A stretch of DNA of 64,000 nucleotides from Planococcus citri. Taxonomy: Eukaryota > Arthropoda > Insecta > Hemiptera > Pseudococcidae. The translations under genes and the position numbers were made by a program. Shown piece by piece: positions 49,928 to 61,828 of this stretch. Where the stretch lies: contig NC_088678.1 in the NCBI RefSeq assembly GCF_950023065.1, positions 12,142,580 to 12,206,579 on the forward strand, read 5' to 3'. Below the pieces are notes generated by a model that did not search any database, had not been told where the DNA came from, and was given only the letters and a program-made list of their open reading frames with translations. Position 1 is the stretch's first letter, and every line of letters starts with the position of its first letter.

Positions 49928-50182
49928 TTGCTCGTAGAGTTGGCAGATATGCGAAGGCAATTTTTTGAACATCAGATAAGTAAATCTACACGAATAATGT
50001 ATTTATTCGAAATTGTATTAATCGTAGTCGTAGATAAAGTGGCAGCTTATCTCTTTGGATTAACTGACTCGTTAAGCTGCCTTTTTAGGTGCCTATACCT
50101 ATATTACCTACTTCTAATTCGTTCGTTGAAAAGTAAACAGTCGATCGAGAAGAGCATTGGTCAAGTGCAAAGAAAGTATTGA
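49928..50182 (+). pseudogene. Possible broken eighth tetraspan member
   Basis: An open frame encodes two hydrophobic stretches (RIMYLFEIVLIVVVD and CLFRCLYLYYLLLIRSL) followed by a Lys/Ser-rich tail, like the last helix and tail of the array members. No exon 1-3 with the usual phases can be found just upstream, and the acceptor phase does not fit. It stands 110 bases before the start of member 6. It may be the decayed 3' end of another copy, or chance. Confidence 0.25.
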
Positions 50183-50292
50183 TGTCGAAACATGTTGCGG
50201 TGATTTGTTTATTTTGATTTCGGTTTTTAAGAATTTGAGATTAATCCTTCGAGTGTTTTTATTTAGTTTAAATTTTAATACGAGTATTTAAA

Positions 50293-51518
50293 ATGGTTGG
50301 TATCGAGTGTTGTGGAAATTCATTGGGATTGGGCACATTGCTGATTCTAAATCTGCATGTCGTAAGTTATACTTTATCATTATCAATTTTTTGAAAAAAA
50401 ATTAAGATTTACTATTGTGTGTAATCGTAGATGCTTAATTACTTAGCTAGCTAGGTACTTTTGAATGAGTTTGTTACCTTAAGTTATATTTTCGTGTTTT
50501 TTTTGTTTTTTTTTTTTTTCAGGTAAGCGAAGTTGTGATTGTAATTGTTCAAATGTTGACACCGAGTAAGTGATTATGTGTATTTAATTTAGTTGTTTGA
50601 TGGGTAATTGATTGGCTATTTTTGAATAATAATCCCTTAACCTATTATATGTAGGTATTTTTAATTGAGTGGAATTTATGAGAGAACATGAAGTTGTTAT
50701 TTTTGTATAAATGAATGTAAACTTATCTATTTCCAAAGTTCAAATAAAATTACGATGTATTTTATGTTTTCAAGTATAGGCAGTGGCCCTGTGGTTACCC
50801 GAATTTTAAATAACTGTATTTTTCCACAGATAAGAGTAATGAAGAGTTCGACAAATTGACACGAATCTTTGGTGTGCACGTAGTCATATGGATGAGCTTG
50901 GTTGCTGCATTTTATGGAATTTTCAACGTAAGTTGACAACACTTTACCTACCTAAGTATATGTTTCACAATTTGAAATAATTTTAAAAATAACAACTCGA
51001 ATTAGCTATTCCATTACTTTGATACATAGTTCAGTGTGTTCCATTTTTTTTTCTTTTTCGTAGGATAAACCGTTTCTTATGATACCTCAAATTATACTTC
51101 AAACATGTGTCGTTATTGTGGCAGCTGTAAATGTCCTTTTGTTGATCTCTTTAAGCCATTTTCGAATCCTGGTATTAACAGAATTACATAAGTATCTTCC
51201 ACAGAAACTGGAGATGAGTTATTTTCACCTTTATGCGGCGATTGTGCTTGGTCTTTTGTTTGTAGGTGAGTTTTGAATCGAAATATTGTATCAATCTGAT
51301 TTTTTTTTTTGTGAAATGGAGTTGATATATTTTTTTTGATATCTTGCAATTTTTTATGATATTTACATCTGATTTTGATTGCTTTAATTTTTTTTGCAGG
51401 GCTGTATTTTTATTTCTTGATGGTTGTCTACGGTTATTACAAAAAATTAAAGAGAGAATCCAGGTTCAATAAATCTGTTTCGAAATCATCGACCATAACC
51501 GAAGAAATAATACTTTGA
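50293..51518 (+). CDS. Tetraspan membrane protein, array member 6 (176 aa)
   Basis: Exons 50293-50361, 50523-50565, 50830-50927, 51064-51265 and 51400-51518, phases 0-1-0-1, 531 bases with stop. N-terminus MVGIECCGNSLGLGTLL has the Cys-Cys and Gly pattern typical of LAPTM4-like/DUF7027-like proteins. Helices: exon 1-2 (LLILNLHVVSEVVIVIVQML), exon 3 (FGVHVVIWMSLVAAFYGIF), exon 4 start (IPQIILQTCVVIVAAVNVLL) and exon 4-5 (IVLGLLFVGLYFYFLMVVYG). The tail starts with YYKKLKRES and is Ser/Thr-rich. The acceptor of exon 4 is a TAG. Function unknown beyond membrane location. Confidence 0.74.
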
Positions 51519-53811
51519 TTCATGTGGTTTTCTTTTTTCCATCTTACGAATCTTGATCTGTGTAAAATTGTGCATTTTTATTCGAGTCACTTGCATTTAG
51601 GTATTTATTATTTTAGTTCCATTCGTTGAAATATTGAACGAATGATATCTTGTGTTCCTTTTCAAGTTCTTTTTCGAGTACTTATTTAAATGTTAAATGT
51701 GTTGTTTCAGTACCTAGTTTTATTGTTGCTTTAAAATTGTATCATTATCCATACCTAGCTTTTTATTATTACACGTGCCTAATACATTTTTTGCATTAGA
51801 TTATTTTAATAAGGTATTTGCAAATGAAATAATATTTAGGCTTTATTATATTAAATAATTAAAAACCAACAGTATTATCGAATGGAAATAAATTTGTTAC
51901 GAATAATTATTAATTTGCTATTTAGACCTAATTGACTTGATTTTTATCGTGAGGTGTAGATTGCAGTCATTTTGAATAGCCCATCATTTTTATAATTGAT
52001 GACAGGTTCATGGGTAGAATTGAGAATGGAGGAGAGAAAATTTTCAAAAGACTACGAACAATAAAAAATTAAAAAAATTGATAGCATTTTTGAAGTGAGT
52101 GCTTATTTAAGAAATTTTGATAAATACAGTTAAATATTATGAAGCAGGTCAACTCATTTTTAATGCGATTTTGGGACTCATACTAGTCGACTTTCTGGGT
52201 AGAAAAATTGGAGTTTCTCGATTTTTTCCACTTTAGTGAGTACTTACGTCATAAATTGAGAAGGTGGTTGTGGATATATTATTGTTTTTTTTTTATTTAT
52301 TATTATTTGAAAATGAATATGAAATATGACAATGAAAAACAATGACACTAAATAAATAGGTAAATGATGACAGTAAAACAAAAGAACTATAAAATTTCTC
52401 ATTTCTTGATCAAAAATCGACTTTTAAATTTTGGATTCATCTTCAGCAAATTAAACTATAAGAAATCTCCAAATTTACCTGAATCATTTCAAAAAGAATG
52501 AAAATTGGAGCACATACTCGTATGTATTTTGTCTCGTTGAGCTTCAATGTAAGATTTTTTTTTAATCTGATAAAAGTAATGGTCTGTTTTTAGGGCAGAA
52601 AGTGCTGTCTAAAGGTCATTTTTTTATTACAGGAACGAGATCCTCCATTGGAAAAATATTGGAATTTTGGAAATTGGAACACAACATGGAGAATGCATAA
52701 AAAATATTTATTGCAAGAATGAGAATGTTCAGCTGAGAGCTGTCTGATTTTGAAAGTGGAAAAAATCAAAAATTCTAGTAGCAGAACAGGAAACTTTCGA
52801 ACTACAACATATTTTTCTGATGAAAAATGATCAAGGCGAGGTTTTGCGAAAAGTGTGAGAATCTGATGCCTTTATTTGGGAATACTTACATTTTCCCGAA
52901 CAGGAGAGGAGCAGGATTGTAATGATGGATTCTTGAATAATTTTTCATGATTAAAAAATTGAAGAAATAAAAAGTAGAATCAGGTCTATTTCATGTGGTC
53001 TGGGCTTTTCAATTGTTAGAATAAGTGAACGTGATTGATAATTGATGCAGGAAGTTTGAGTTAACCGATCATAAAGAAAACAAATCTGGAGTTTTCTCAA
53101 CCAAAAAAATCACCGAATTGAGAATTTTTTTAAAAAACTTGAATTAGGTACACTTTGGGATATTTTCATGTTGAATCGTCCAAGTTTTGGGTGGGTTCTC
53201 CTAGCGCTTTAGGTGCTCCGATTCTGCTTAATCTTTTAATTTTGAAAATTTTTCACTTTTGGGAGAAAAGAAAAATCATCATCATTGATTTTCCACCACC
53301 TCCCTTTCTTTGGACAGAAGAGTGGTTCTCTCGTCATCGAAATTACTGTTATTTGAAGAAAATTTGTTCCAGCGGCCTTCTAAAGGTAGCTAATGAAAAG
53401 TAGGTAAGTAGCTTTGAAGAATATTTGGCATAATTTTTCAAAATTTAAAGGTCAAGTAAATTTTTTTTGAAATCTGAATTTTCAAAAGCTCATCAAATTT
53501 TTAAGCCAATAGTCAGGGAGCCCGCATAACGATCTATTGCACCTTCCCCCCCCCCCCGGTTGATCCTCCGGGACAACTTTTTTCTTAAAGGGGAAGTCCT
53601 AAGGAGTAAGGATCATTTCTAGCCCTTGTCCTCACAAAAAAGTGGCCCGAATACTTAAAAATGGCGGCCATTTTGATCGATAGGTCAGCCGAAATCGCAG
53701 ATTTTGCGTCCAACATGGGACTTGCACGACATTTTTAAACCTTACAAAGGAAGATCGAAAGATCAGGCAAAAATTCTCACCAGTCCAAATTTCAAGTGCT
53801 CAAGTGCCTTT
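51519..53811. other. Intergenic, no gene seen
   Basis: AT-rich spacer with a C run at 53548-53558. No family-like frame, RNA gene or repeat ends that I can support. Confidence 0.45.
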
Positions 53812-55051
53812 TTCAATTTTTGGTGAATTTTTATAAAAATCAAATTTGAGCCAAAAATGAGGGAAAAAATCAAAATTTTACCAAATTGTTCAAGAAAGCA
53901 TAAATTTGGGATATACCCTATTTTCGACATGCTAAATCGATTGGAAACTGTTTCAAACCGTTTTGAGCAGTTCTGGCGCCTCCAGCAGATTTTTGAAACT
54001 CGAAATTCCCACAAAATTTCATCAAATGGAGTTGGAAAGACAAAATTTACCCTGCGAACTAATTTCAATACACGACGAAGTCAACTGCAGGTGGATTTCA
54101 AGTCGTTTTGGAGCCTCCAGTACATTTTTGAAACATCAAACGGGGATGGAAAGCATAAATTCACTCTGCACTTCAATTTTAACACTCTCTAAACACGACT
54201 TCAGGTAGGTTAAAGTTATTTTGGAGCCTGCAGTAGGTTTTTGAAACTTGAAATTTCCCAAAATTTCATCAAATGGAGATGAGGAGCCGAAATTCATTCT
54301 GCAAACTAATTTCAATACGCTACGAAGTCGACTGCTAGTGGATTTCAAGTCGTTTTGGAGCCTCCAGCGACTATTTGAAAGGTTGTATGGCGTTTCTTGG
54401 AAAATTGAAATTTCCAAAACTTAGCCGGAAGCTTCAAAACCATTTTTGATACCACCATGCAGTCGACTTCATATTGTATTAAAAATTAGTTTGCGAAGTA
54501 AATTTCAGCTTGATAACTACGAGAGTGGAAATTTCAAGTTTCAAAAATCTGGTGGAGACTCCAGTAATTTTCCAAGTCGTCGCTGGAGGCTCAAAAATAA
54601 CTTGAACCCACCTGAAGTCGTGTTCAGAGGATGTTAAAATTGAAGATGCAGAGTGAATTTCGGCTTTCCATCTCCGTTTGATGAAATTTTGAGGAAATTT
54701 CAAGTTTCAAAAATGTACTGGAGGCTCCAGTAATTTTCAAATTCGCTGGAGGCTCCAAAACGACTTGAAATCCACCTGCAGTGGACTTCGTAGCGTATTG
54801 AAATTAGTTCGCAGGGTAAATTTCGGCTTTCCAACTCCATTTGATGAAATTTTGTGGAAATTTTGAGTTTCAAAAATCTGCTGGAGGCTCCAGAACTGCT
54901 CAAAACGATTTGAAACAGTCTCCAATCGATTTGGAATGTTGTAAATAGGATATAACTCAAATTTCAGCTTTCTGGAACAATTTGGTGAAACTTTGATTTT
55001 TTCCCTCATTTTGGATCAAATTTGATTTTCAAAAATTCACCAAAAATCAAA
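53812..55051. repeat. Fold-back repeat built of 'ggagcctccag' units
   Basis: Left arm 53812-~54425 and right arm ~54440-55051 are inverted copies. Within each arm a unit of about 130 bases is repeated (tttggagcctccag, then ttgaaacttgaaatttcc, then aaaatttcatcaaatgga). Frames on both strands give look-alike peptides only because of the symmetry. The same units occur in the dispersed repeat at 3225 and 47735. Confidence 0.7.
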
Positions 55052-55833
55052 TACACACAACTATGAACTTTTTGTGATGATATTTGCAAAACTATGGCTG
55101 GTACAAAGCCTGAAAATTTTGATCAAATGTGAAAAAAATGCCAAATGTTGTAAGTGGCATAATTATGGTTTATTAGATTTTTGGAAATATTTTTTATACG
55201 AATATCATCTGGGTTCTCTGGTTTCCAGAAAATTGAAAAAATTGCTTCAACATGTAGTTTATTAGGGTTTTAGCAATGCTATAAATCATAACGAGCGAAA
55301 TAATCTGAAATTTTTTGAAAAAAAATCAAAAGAAATTACTTACCTACTTTGTTTATGTCTATGTATCCTTTTGTAATTCAGATTAAAAGATTACAACACT
55401 AAGAATTCTCGCATTCTCACCAATTTCCTCAAATTTTTTCCTCCATCATATTTTGAGGTTTTTTTATATTCTATTGGAAAGAGAGAATTGAGTTATGAAA
55501 TTAACATATCAATCCGGTTATCGCCGCGTTTAAAAATATTCAAGTTTATTTTGTGTTATTATCATAGCCATTTTTTATCTCATGTGGTACCAGAAATGAC
55601 CTCGCTCGAAAACGCAATTCGGAATCTGTTTGATGTTTGCTCTTTCGAAGTAAAAATATTTGAATAAAGTTAAATATCTAATTGGCGTACCTATCTAATT
55701 AAAATGAACCAGTATAATTTTAATTCTCTTTATGCACCAAACATTTTCTCGAGTACCTATATGTCTATCAAATTCTTTCTAGATGAATTTTAAATCTGCA
55801 AAAAAAAAGTTTATTATTACCTAGTATTCTTGG

Positions 55834-56791
55834 ATGTTTTTCAAAATGTTGCTGAAATCTTTCTGTTTCCGATTTTCGCTGAGAGCAGGCAGTATAACTG
55901 TTGTGCTGATTATTATTGTAAGTTACATTACTTATAAGTTCCTCATACCTATCGAAGCTAAATGTTTTTTAAATTTACATACTAACCTATGAAATGGTTT
56001 TATTTTTCTAAACAGGTGTGTCAAATTATCGTGTGCATTGACGCAGCTATCGCACTAAGTGAGTTCAGCAAAGCAATTCAAATGACATGAAACCAAACGA
56101 TTCTTCATAAATGTGGAATTTTTTCACTGTGATGATAAGTTTTACAGGAAAAGACACAAATCCTCTCATTCTCAATATGATCACATTGATTTCCGACCAA
56201 TATATCGATGAATTATTGGAGACTACAGTATTTTCGCTGTTTATCACTGGCACAGCACTCTATGGAATTATAAAAGTAATTGAAAAATTTAAAATTTTAT
56301 TAGGTATTGTATTTGTAGATACGTTCGTTGCACATATGTAATTGGTAATCTTACAGCCTCTTCAAGTTACTTTTTTTTTTTTTTGCTACAGGCAAAGCAC
56401 AAGAAAATAGTAAAATTCTTGATGGTCCAAATCACCTATCTAGTCATCATTGCAAGTCTTATCGTTTATTTGATAATTGATCCTCTTGAAGCTCTACAAA
56501 TATTAGAATTACATGAAAAGTATAAATTACCATTGATTTGTGGATTGATTTTACTTTTCGGTGAGTATGATACCTATACCTATCTACAGCATTATAACAC
56601 ACTAATCCTATCCTATATGTGGTTTTCACTGCATCTAATACATAATTTTATGAACATTTTTTCAAGGTGTTGTGTCGTACTTCTTGTTGATCGTTCTTAG
56701 TTACTATCGAGAATTGAAATATAATCACTTGGGAAATATTGTAGCAACGACACGAGTTGTAAACTCCATACAGATGACGTCATTTAATTGA
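55834..56791 (+). CDS. Tetraspan membrane protein, array member 7 (182 aa)
   Basis: Exons 55834-55917, 56016-56058, 56148-56275, 56392-56560 and 56667-56791, phases 0-1-0-1, 549 bases with stop. The ATG at 55834 is the first in frame; one at 55846 is the alternative. Helices: exon 1-2 (SITVVLIIIVCQIIVCI), exon 3 (TVFSLFITGTALYGI), exon 4 start (FLMVQITYLVIIASLIVYLI) and exon 4-5 (LICGLILLFGVVSYFLLIVL). Exon 3 is longer than elsewhere because of an acidic insert. The last acceptor is an AAG, less usual than CAG. An AATAAA-like signal lies near 56867. Family assignment as for the others. Confidence 0.7.
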
Positions 56792-57301
56792 AGTTGATAT
56801 CTATTTTTGTATAAGTTAATTACAATTTTTTTTAAATATTTTGCGTTGGCATCATTCATTTATAAAATAAATGTTTACTTATTTTTTCTGGATGAGTGAA
56901 CCCAGAAACGTGCCCTACCCCCCCCCCCCCCTTCAACAGAACAATGCTGGCAAAACTTGGGAATTCTCGAGAAAATTTGGGTGAGTCGGAATAAAATATG
57001 AAATTTGTGGAAAATTGGGCAGAAGTTATGTAGGTAAGCTGGAAAAATTGAAGAAAAAATAATTTTATATTAAATTAATTATTTATTTTAAATATTAAAT
57101 TAATTACCTGCCAAAAACCCTTAGTTTTTACTTCTTGAATTACAAATTTTAAAAAACTTTCGCTCTTGCTTCACTTGGGGCCAGAAAACTGACTTGTCCA
57201 CTCATAAGAATTTCTCACATGGGTAATTCTCCGAAAAAGGGTCGATTTTGATATGCATAATTTTGAAAAACGAAAATCATTTTTTTGGAAAATTTGATAT
57301 G

Positions 57302-58318
57302 AGGGAATATGCCCTGATCGCCTTAGCGATAATTAAATTAATCCCTTCGTACATTTAATCGTAATATTCTTCGTTAGCGTAGGCGTATAAGATTTACTTA
57401 TACCAGAGGTATGGCAACGTGAGAACTACGCATATAGGGGAAAGTATTTATACATCCTAGGGGAAATGATTTATTGTGTCCGGTGGCTCGTAGATCGAGG
57501 GAAACTCGAGGGTACGAGCATCGGATCTCCAGCCACGAACATCACTTGGAATAAGCTACTCGCGATGGCTGGTTCTTGGTCACAAATAGACGTATAGGCA
57601 ATGATGGTCTAAAAAACCATCATCCCTCTTAACTGTTTTCGCCCACTACCACTGTGGATAATTTGTATAAAAATGTGAATTAATTAAATACGTTCATTCA
57701 AATAATTTAAATTACCCATTTTACGGATATTTCTCCGAATCGGATCCATTCGGGAAATATGTAATTACATAACCCAATTCTGTCGCCGATCTTAGTATGA
57801 GTGGATCACAGGAGAGGCAGAAAATAAGCACAGTGTCGTAAGTTGTGAAATAGACTTATTAGTTAAATAATAATATTATGAGGGACGTAACACACCTAGT
57901 CTAAATTAAATAATACGTAGTTTGCATCGCCAAGTAATCTTAATTAAGCTTAAACTTAATTATGTTACGAGTCGATATTTTATGCGAGATGTCAAGTAGA
58001 TGTTGAGTCCACTATCAAACATAAAATAATGCTGATTATGTTACATTGCCCTATGAATCCTAAAGTGTATTTTGTTGTACTAAAATATTAATAAATTGCT
58101 TTTAAGAATATTTCTGCGATCTTGAGTACTTTATTGGTAGTGTAGTATGATTTTTGTGTATATGGTAGAATGGTTTTACATAAGGTCTTTTCTCTACGAG
58201 CTATCCTGGTACGAGTAATTATTCACTCTCTAGGGAATAATTCTTGACTTCACCCCTTAACCAAAGCTAATAATTCCAATTCCCTAAGTCAGTAATTCCT
58301 ATTCTCACTATATCATAA
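57302..58318 (+). repeat. Candidate 5' LTR of the Ty3/Gypsy element
   Basis: A primer-binding-site-like TGGCGCCC stands at 58320-58327, followed by aaaagtgg. Upstream sequence could be an LTR opening with TG near 57302 and closing with CA near 58312, but the 3' LTR is outside the window so the ends cannot be confirmed. Confidence 0.3.
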
Positions 58319-58319
58319 A

Positions 58320-61300
58320 TGGCGCCCAAAAGTGGTAAAACTTGCATTAAAAATTGCACTTGTGCAAATTTTAAGAACAAGTTTTCAAAGTTCCCTTCCC
58401 AAAAAATCCTAAAAATTTTTCGATCTACTTGAACCCAAAAAGCTCCGATTACGAAGCACTGTTCAAGCTTAAAATGTATTTTTTCTTTCTTTTTTCCTTT
58501 TTCCAAATTTTTCTTTTTTTTTTCTTTCTTTTCTTCCTTTTTGATCCAATAGTACATTCTTGTCCTCAAAATTACGTAATTCAGTAAGACCTTAGGATAA
58601 GACTGTCACCTTATACTATAAAATTTTTTTTTTTTTACTAAAAAATGCTTAGTAATATTTCGTTGAAATAAGCACAACTTAGATTGGCGAAATATTACGA
58701 AGATGAATTTTTTCAAATACTCTTCCGTGCATAAATTGCGGACAGGGGCATGAGAAAATTCACATATTACCATCTAATTCAAGATTTACCAAAAATAAAT
58801 CTTGAACTCCAGTAAAAATGCTTTAATAAAATTTTAACCATAAATTTCGAAACCATAAAATTATCACTCTCTGGCATGCATGGTGGGTGAGATATTGTGG
58901 TATATATTGTGCCAATCGAGAAAGAACATCTCTCATTGAGCAAGGTTCTAAAACCTGACCAGTCTCATGGGTGACAGTTAACTCGAAAATCGCAGTAGTA
59001 TCGTGGTGTTTCAGTTGCTGGGTATTGCTAGAGAGGACTAATTTTAAAAATCGTTATTTCTGACACGCATGGTGGGTGAGAGATTGCAGTACATATTGTG
59101 TTAATCGAGATGTACAAAACTTTCTTCTACGAGCAAATAATCTCGTGAATGATAGTTATCTCGAAAATCGCAATAATGTCTTTGCACCTCAGTCCCCATG
59201 TACCTCTAGAAAATAACAACCAAAATTAAAATTTTCTGTGCTTTGATTATCTAACTAACATCTATACAGTGTATTTCGGAGTTCTAACTGCAAGACGTTG
59301 TGGAAAAACTCTGAAATATTACTAGAAAACAGGCAAAAATTCTTCCGAGTCGAAATTTATACTCTAGGGTATAAATTAATTCTTGGACCAATTTGAACCT
59401 AAATATAGGTTAAAAATACTATTTTTGTCTAGTTTGAAGATGACGATCTGACAACTGGACATAAAATACAAAAATAACCTACTAAAGTCATAGCATAGAA
59501 ACCCCATAGAAATATCATAAAAATTCCGTAGTAATAACCTATAGAAAAAATAAAATTATATAATTTAATAAATAAACTCATTCAAACTCGTTTCCCCTAA
59601 AAAGGAATAATTCGACAACTTGAATGAGCTAACAATTCTAGTCTGAAAAAATGATTATTAATCTAAGGATCAATTAAGTCCTTTCCTTAAGTCGAAAAAT
59701 CCTCATTTATGGTGGCTTGACCACCTACTTGAGACCATTTTAGACTGTGTATTCCTTGTTGAAAATCCTCATTTATGGTGGCCTGACCGCCTACTTGAGA
59801 TCATTTTCGACTACCTTTCTTAGTTAAAAAATGCTCATTTATGGTGGCCTGCCCGCCTACTTGAGACCATTTTTTGACTACTTATCCCGGAGACCCTCAT
59901 TTATGGTGGCCTGCCCGCCTACTTGAGAAAGTTTTCGAAAACAAAAACTTATCCTAAAAAATCCAATAGATTAATATGAAAACAATATAATTTAATGAAT
60001 TGACTCATTCAAACTCGTTTCCCCTAAAAAGGAATAATTCGACAACTTGAATGAGCTAATTGATTAAATTCGCCTCAGTGTAAATAACTTATAATTTAGC
60101 AAATAAACTCATTCAAACTCGTTTCCCCTAAAAAGGAATAATTCGACAACTTGAATGAGCTAATTGATTAAATTCGCCTCAATGTAAATAGCTTATAATT
60201 TAACAAATAAACTCATTCAAACTCGTTTCCCTTAAAAAAGGAATAAATCGACAACTTGAATGAGCTAAATAATTAAAATTCGCTTCAATGTAAATAGCTT
60301 GCTTTACTAAAAATATTGAGCTTTAATTAGATACAATACTAATCTAATAATTTGAAAGTTGGAAATATGAGCACTTCAAGCCCATATTTTCCAACTATCA
60401 ACCCAAACGAGTTGATTTTCTTGGGTCCCATAGACGATGATCTGTAGAAACAAGAAATAAGCTCAATCCGTACATATTTCTTGATGTATATTTTTATGTA
60501 AAAATGTCGAAAATTTGTCAAATGTAAAAAAGAGTGAAATAATCTGCACACAATCAGCAGATTATACACTCGATTCACGAACTATTTATTCTCTCAGAAA
60601 TCTTGATACCCTTTCCAAAAAACATATAATTTTCAAATTTTTGTGCCTTAAAACGAGATATTGAAAAAATATTTCGGAGTCAGTTAGAAATTCGTCTCGA
60701 AAACCTTCCCACAGAGTAGAGAAATATTTTCGTCGAGTTTAAAAACCACCAAATCTTATGTAGGTAAAAAGGGCGCGAGTCTATTTTTAGATAGAAGCGG
60801 ACATCCTTGAACTAGAAAAAACGCGCCAAACTCACTCCCTTCTTGCTTTCAAGTACACATCCACCTTATAGTACACAGAAATACACTTCGAGATCAATGT
60901 ACTGCAGGTGAATACCACTACATCTTTGACAAGATGAAGGGGTGCGAGCCTTCTATCGCATCTCCGACACAAGTCATTTTTTCTTAAAATATTTCTTCTC
61001 GTAGATATTTCTATCCGATGCGGCGTTGCCACACCACAGGATAGATACAGATTCAAACCCTCTTCTTATGAAATCGTCAATTTCTTGTCAAAATAGACAC
61101 GATTCTCTACTGTTATATTTGCTTGAAAAAGCCACAATTTTTATAAATTGGTTCTGGAAACGGAAGCCATTTTACTAAAAATACTCTTGTACAAGTAGAC
61201 AGCTGAATTCATGATTGTAAGAACGATCTCAAAATCCATCAAATTCTGTCATGTTTAGGAAATCTACTCGCCTTAATATTTTCTCATAGCCATCAATCTC

Positions 61301-61828
61301 ATAAAAATAATGAGCACTTAGACCTCCTCCTCCCCGCCACCACCAGGGATGACTTGAGTTGAATAATCACTGGCAATTGAGGAAACGTGTATTTCATATT
61401 TTCCCTGTACTTAATTACACCAAAAAACTAAAAATACGCACTCAAAGGCCATAAATTTTGACAAACTACAAGAACCGGAGGCACCCATATCCTCTCAATT
61501 ATGACGATTCGTAAGTGCAATGCCTGATAAATGACCTTCTGTCAAAAAGGCCAAAGAGGGTCGAACTGCCATAACAAGTTTAATGACCAGAGGAAGCAAT
61601 TCAAAAGCGAGGATCGTGATTTTCCCCACTCAAGGCAAGGCAACGCCCTCGGCAGATGAATTTTAATCGTAAGAACGATTTCAGAGCCTCCCTACTACTT
61701 CCAGGAAACTTAATTTCCCGCGAGAACTTTGTAGTCGAACTCGCCACTCAGTTTAGAATTTCCAATCATTACTTGTGTCGTCTTCGTACAGTAAGGAGCT
61801 TGCTCATACACCTCGTACTTCGCGATCT
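58320..61828 (+). repeat. Long leader of the LTR element with several minisatellites
   Basis: Between the putative primer site and gag lie 3.5 kb without a gene. They contain: a duplicated block starting 'cgcatggtgggtgagag' (58875 and 59060, about 185 apart); four units with 'cctcatttatggtggcctg' (59701, 59767, 59832, 59886); and four units of about 105 bases with 'actcattcaaactcgtttcc' and its partner 'cttgaatgagct' (from 59577, 60001, 60107, 60212), each able to form a hairpin. Attribution to the retrotransposon is inference. Confidence 0.5.

Noticed and set aside
53857..55009. Open frames with repeated 'FETSNSHKISS'-like peptides
   Set aside because: Translations of non-coding repeat units; similar peptides on both strands follow from the inverted symmetry.
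58267..58569. Minus-strand Lys-rich 100-aa frame
   Set aside because: It consists of a T/C-rich tract read backwards (poly-Lys/Glu) and overlaps the putative primer-binding site.
60832..61056. Minus-strand 74-aa frame with CRRC motif
   Set aside because: One isolated cysteine pair in an otherwise unremarkable peptide inside the retrotransposon leader; not enough support.
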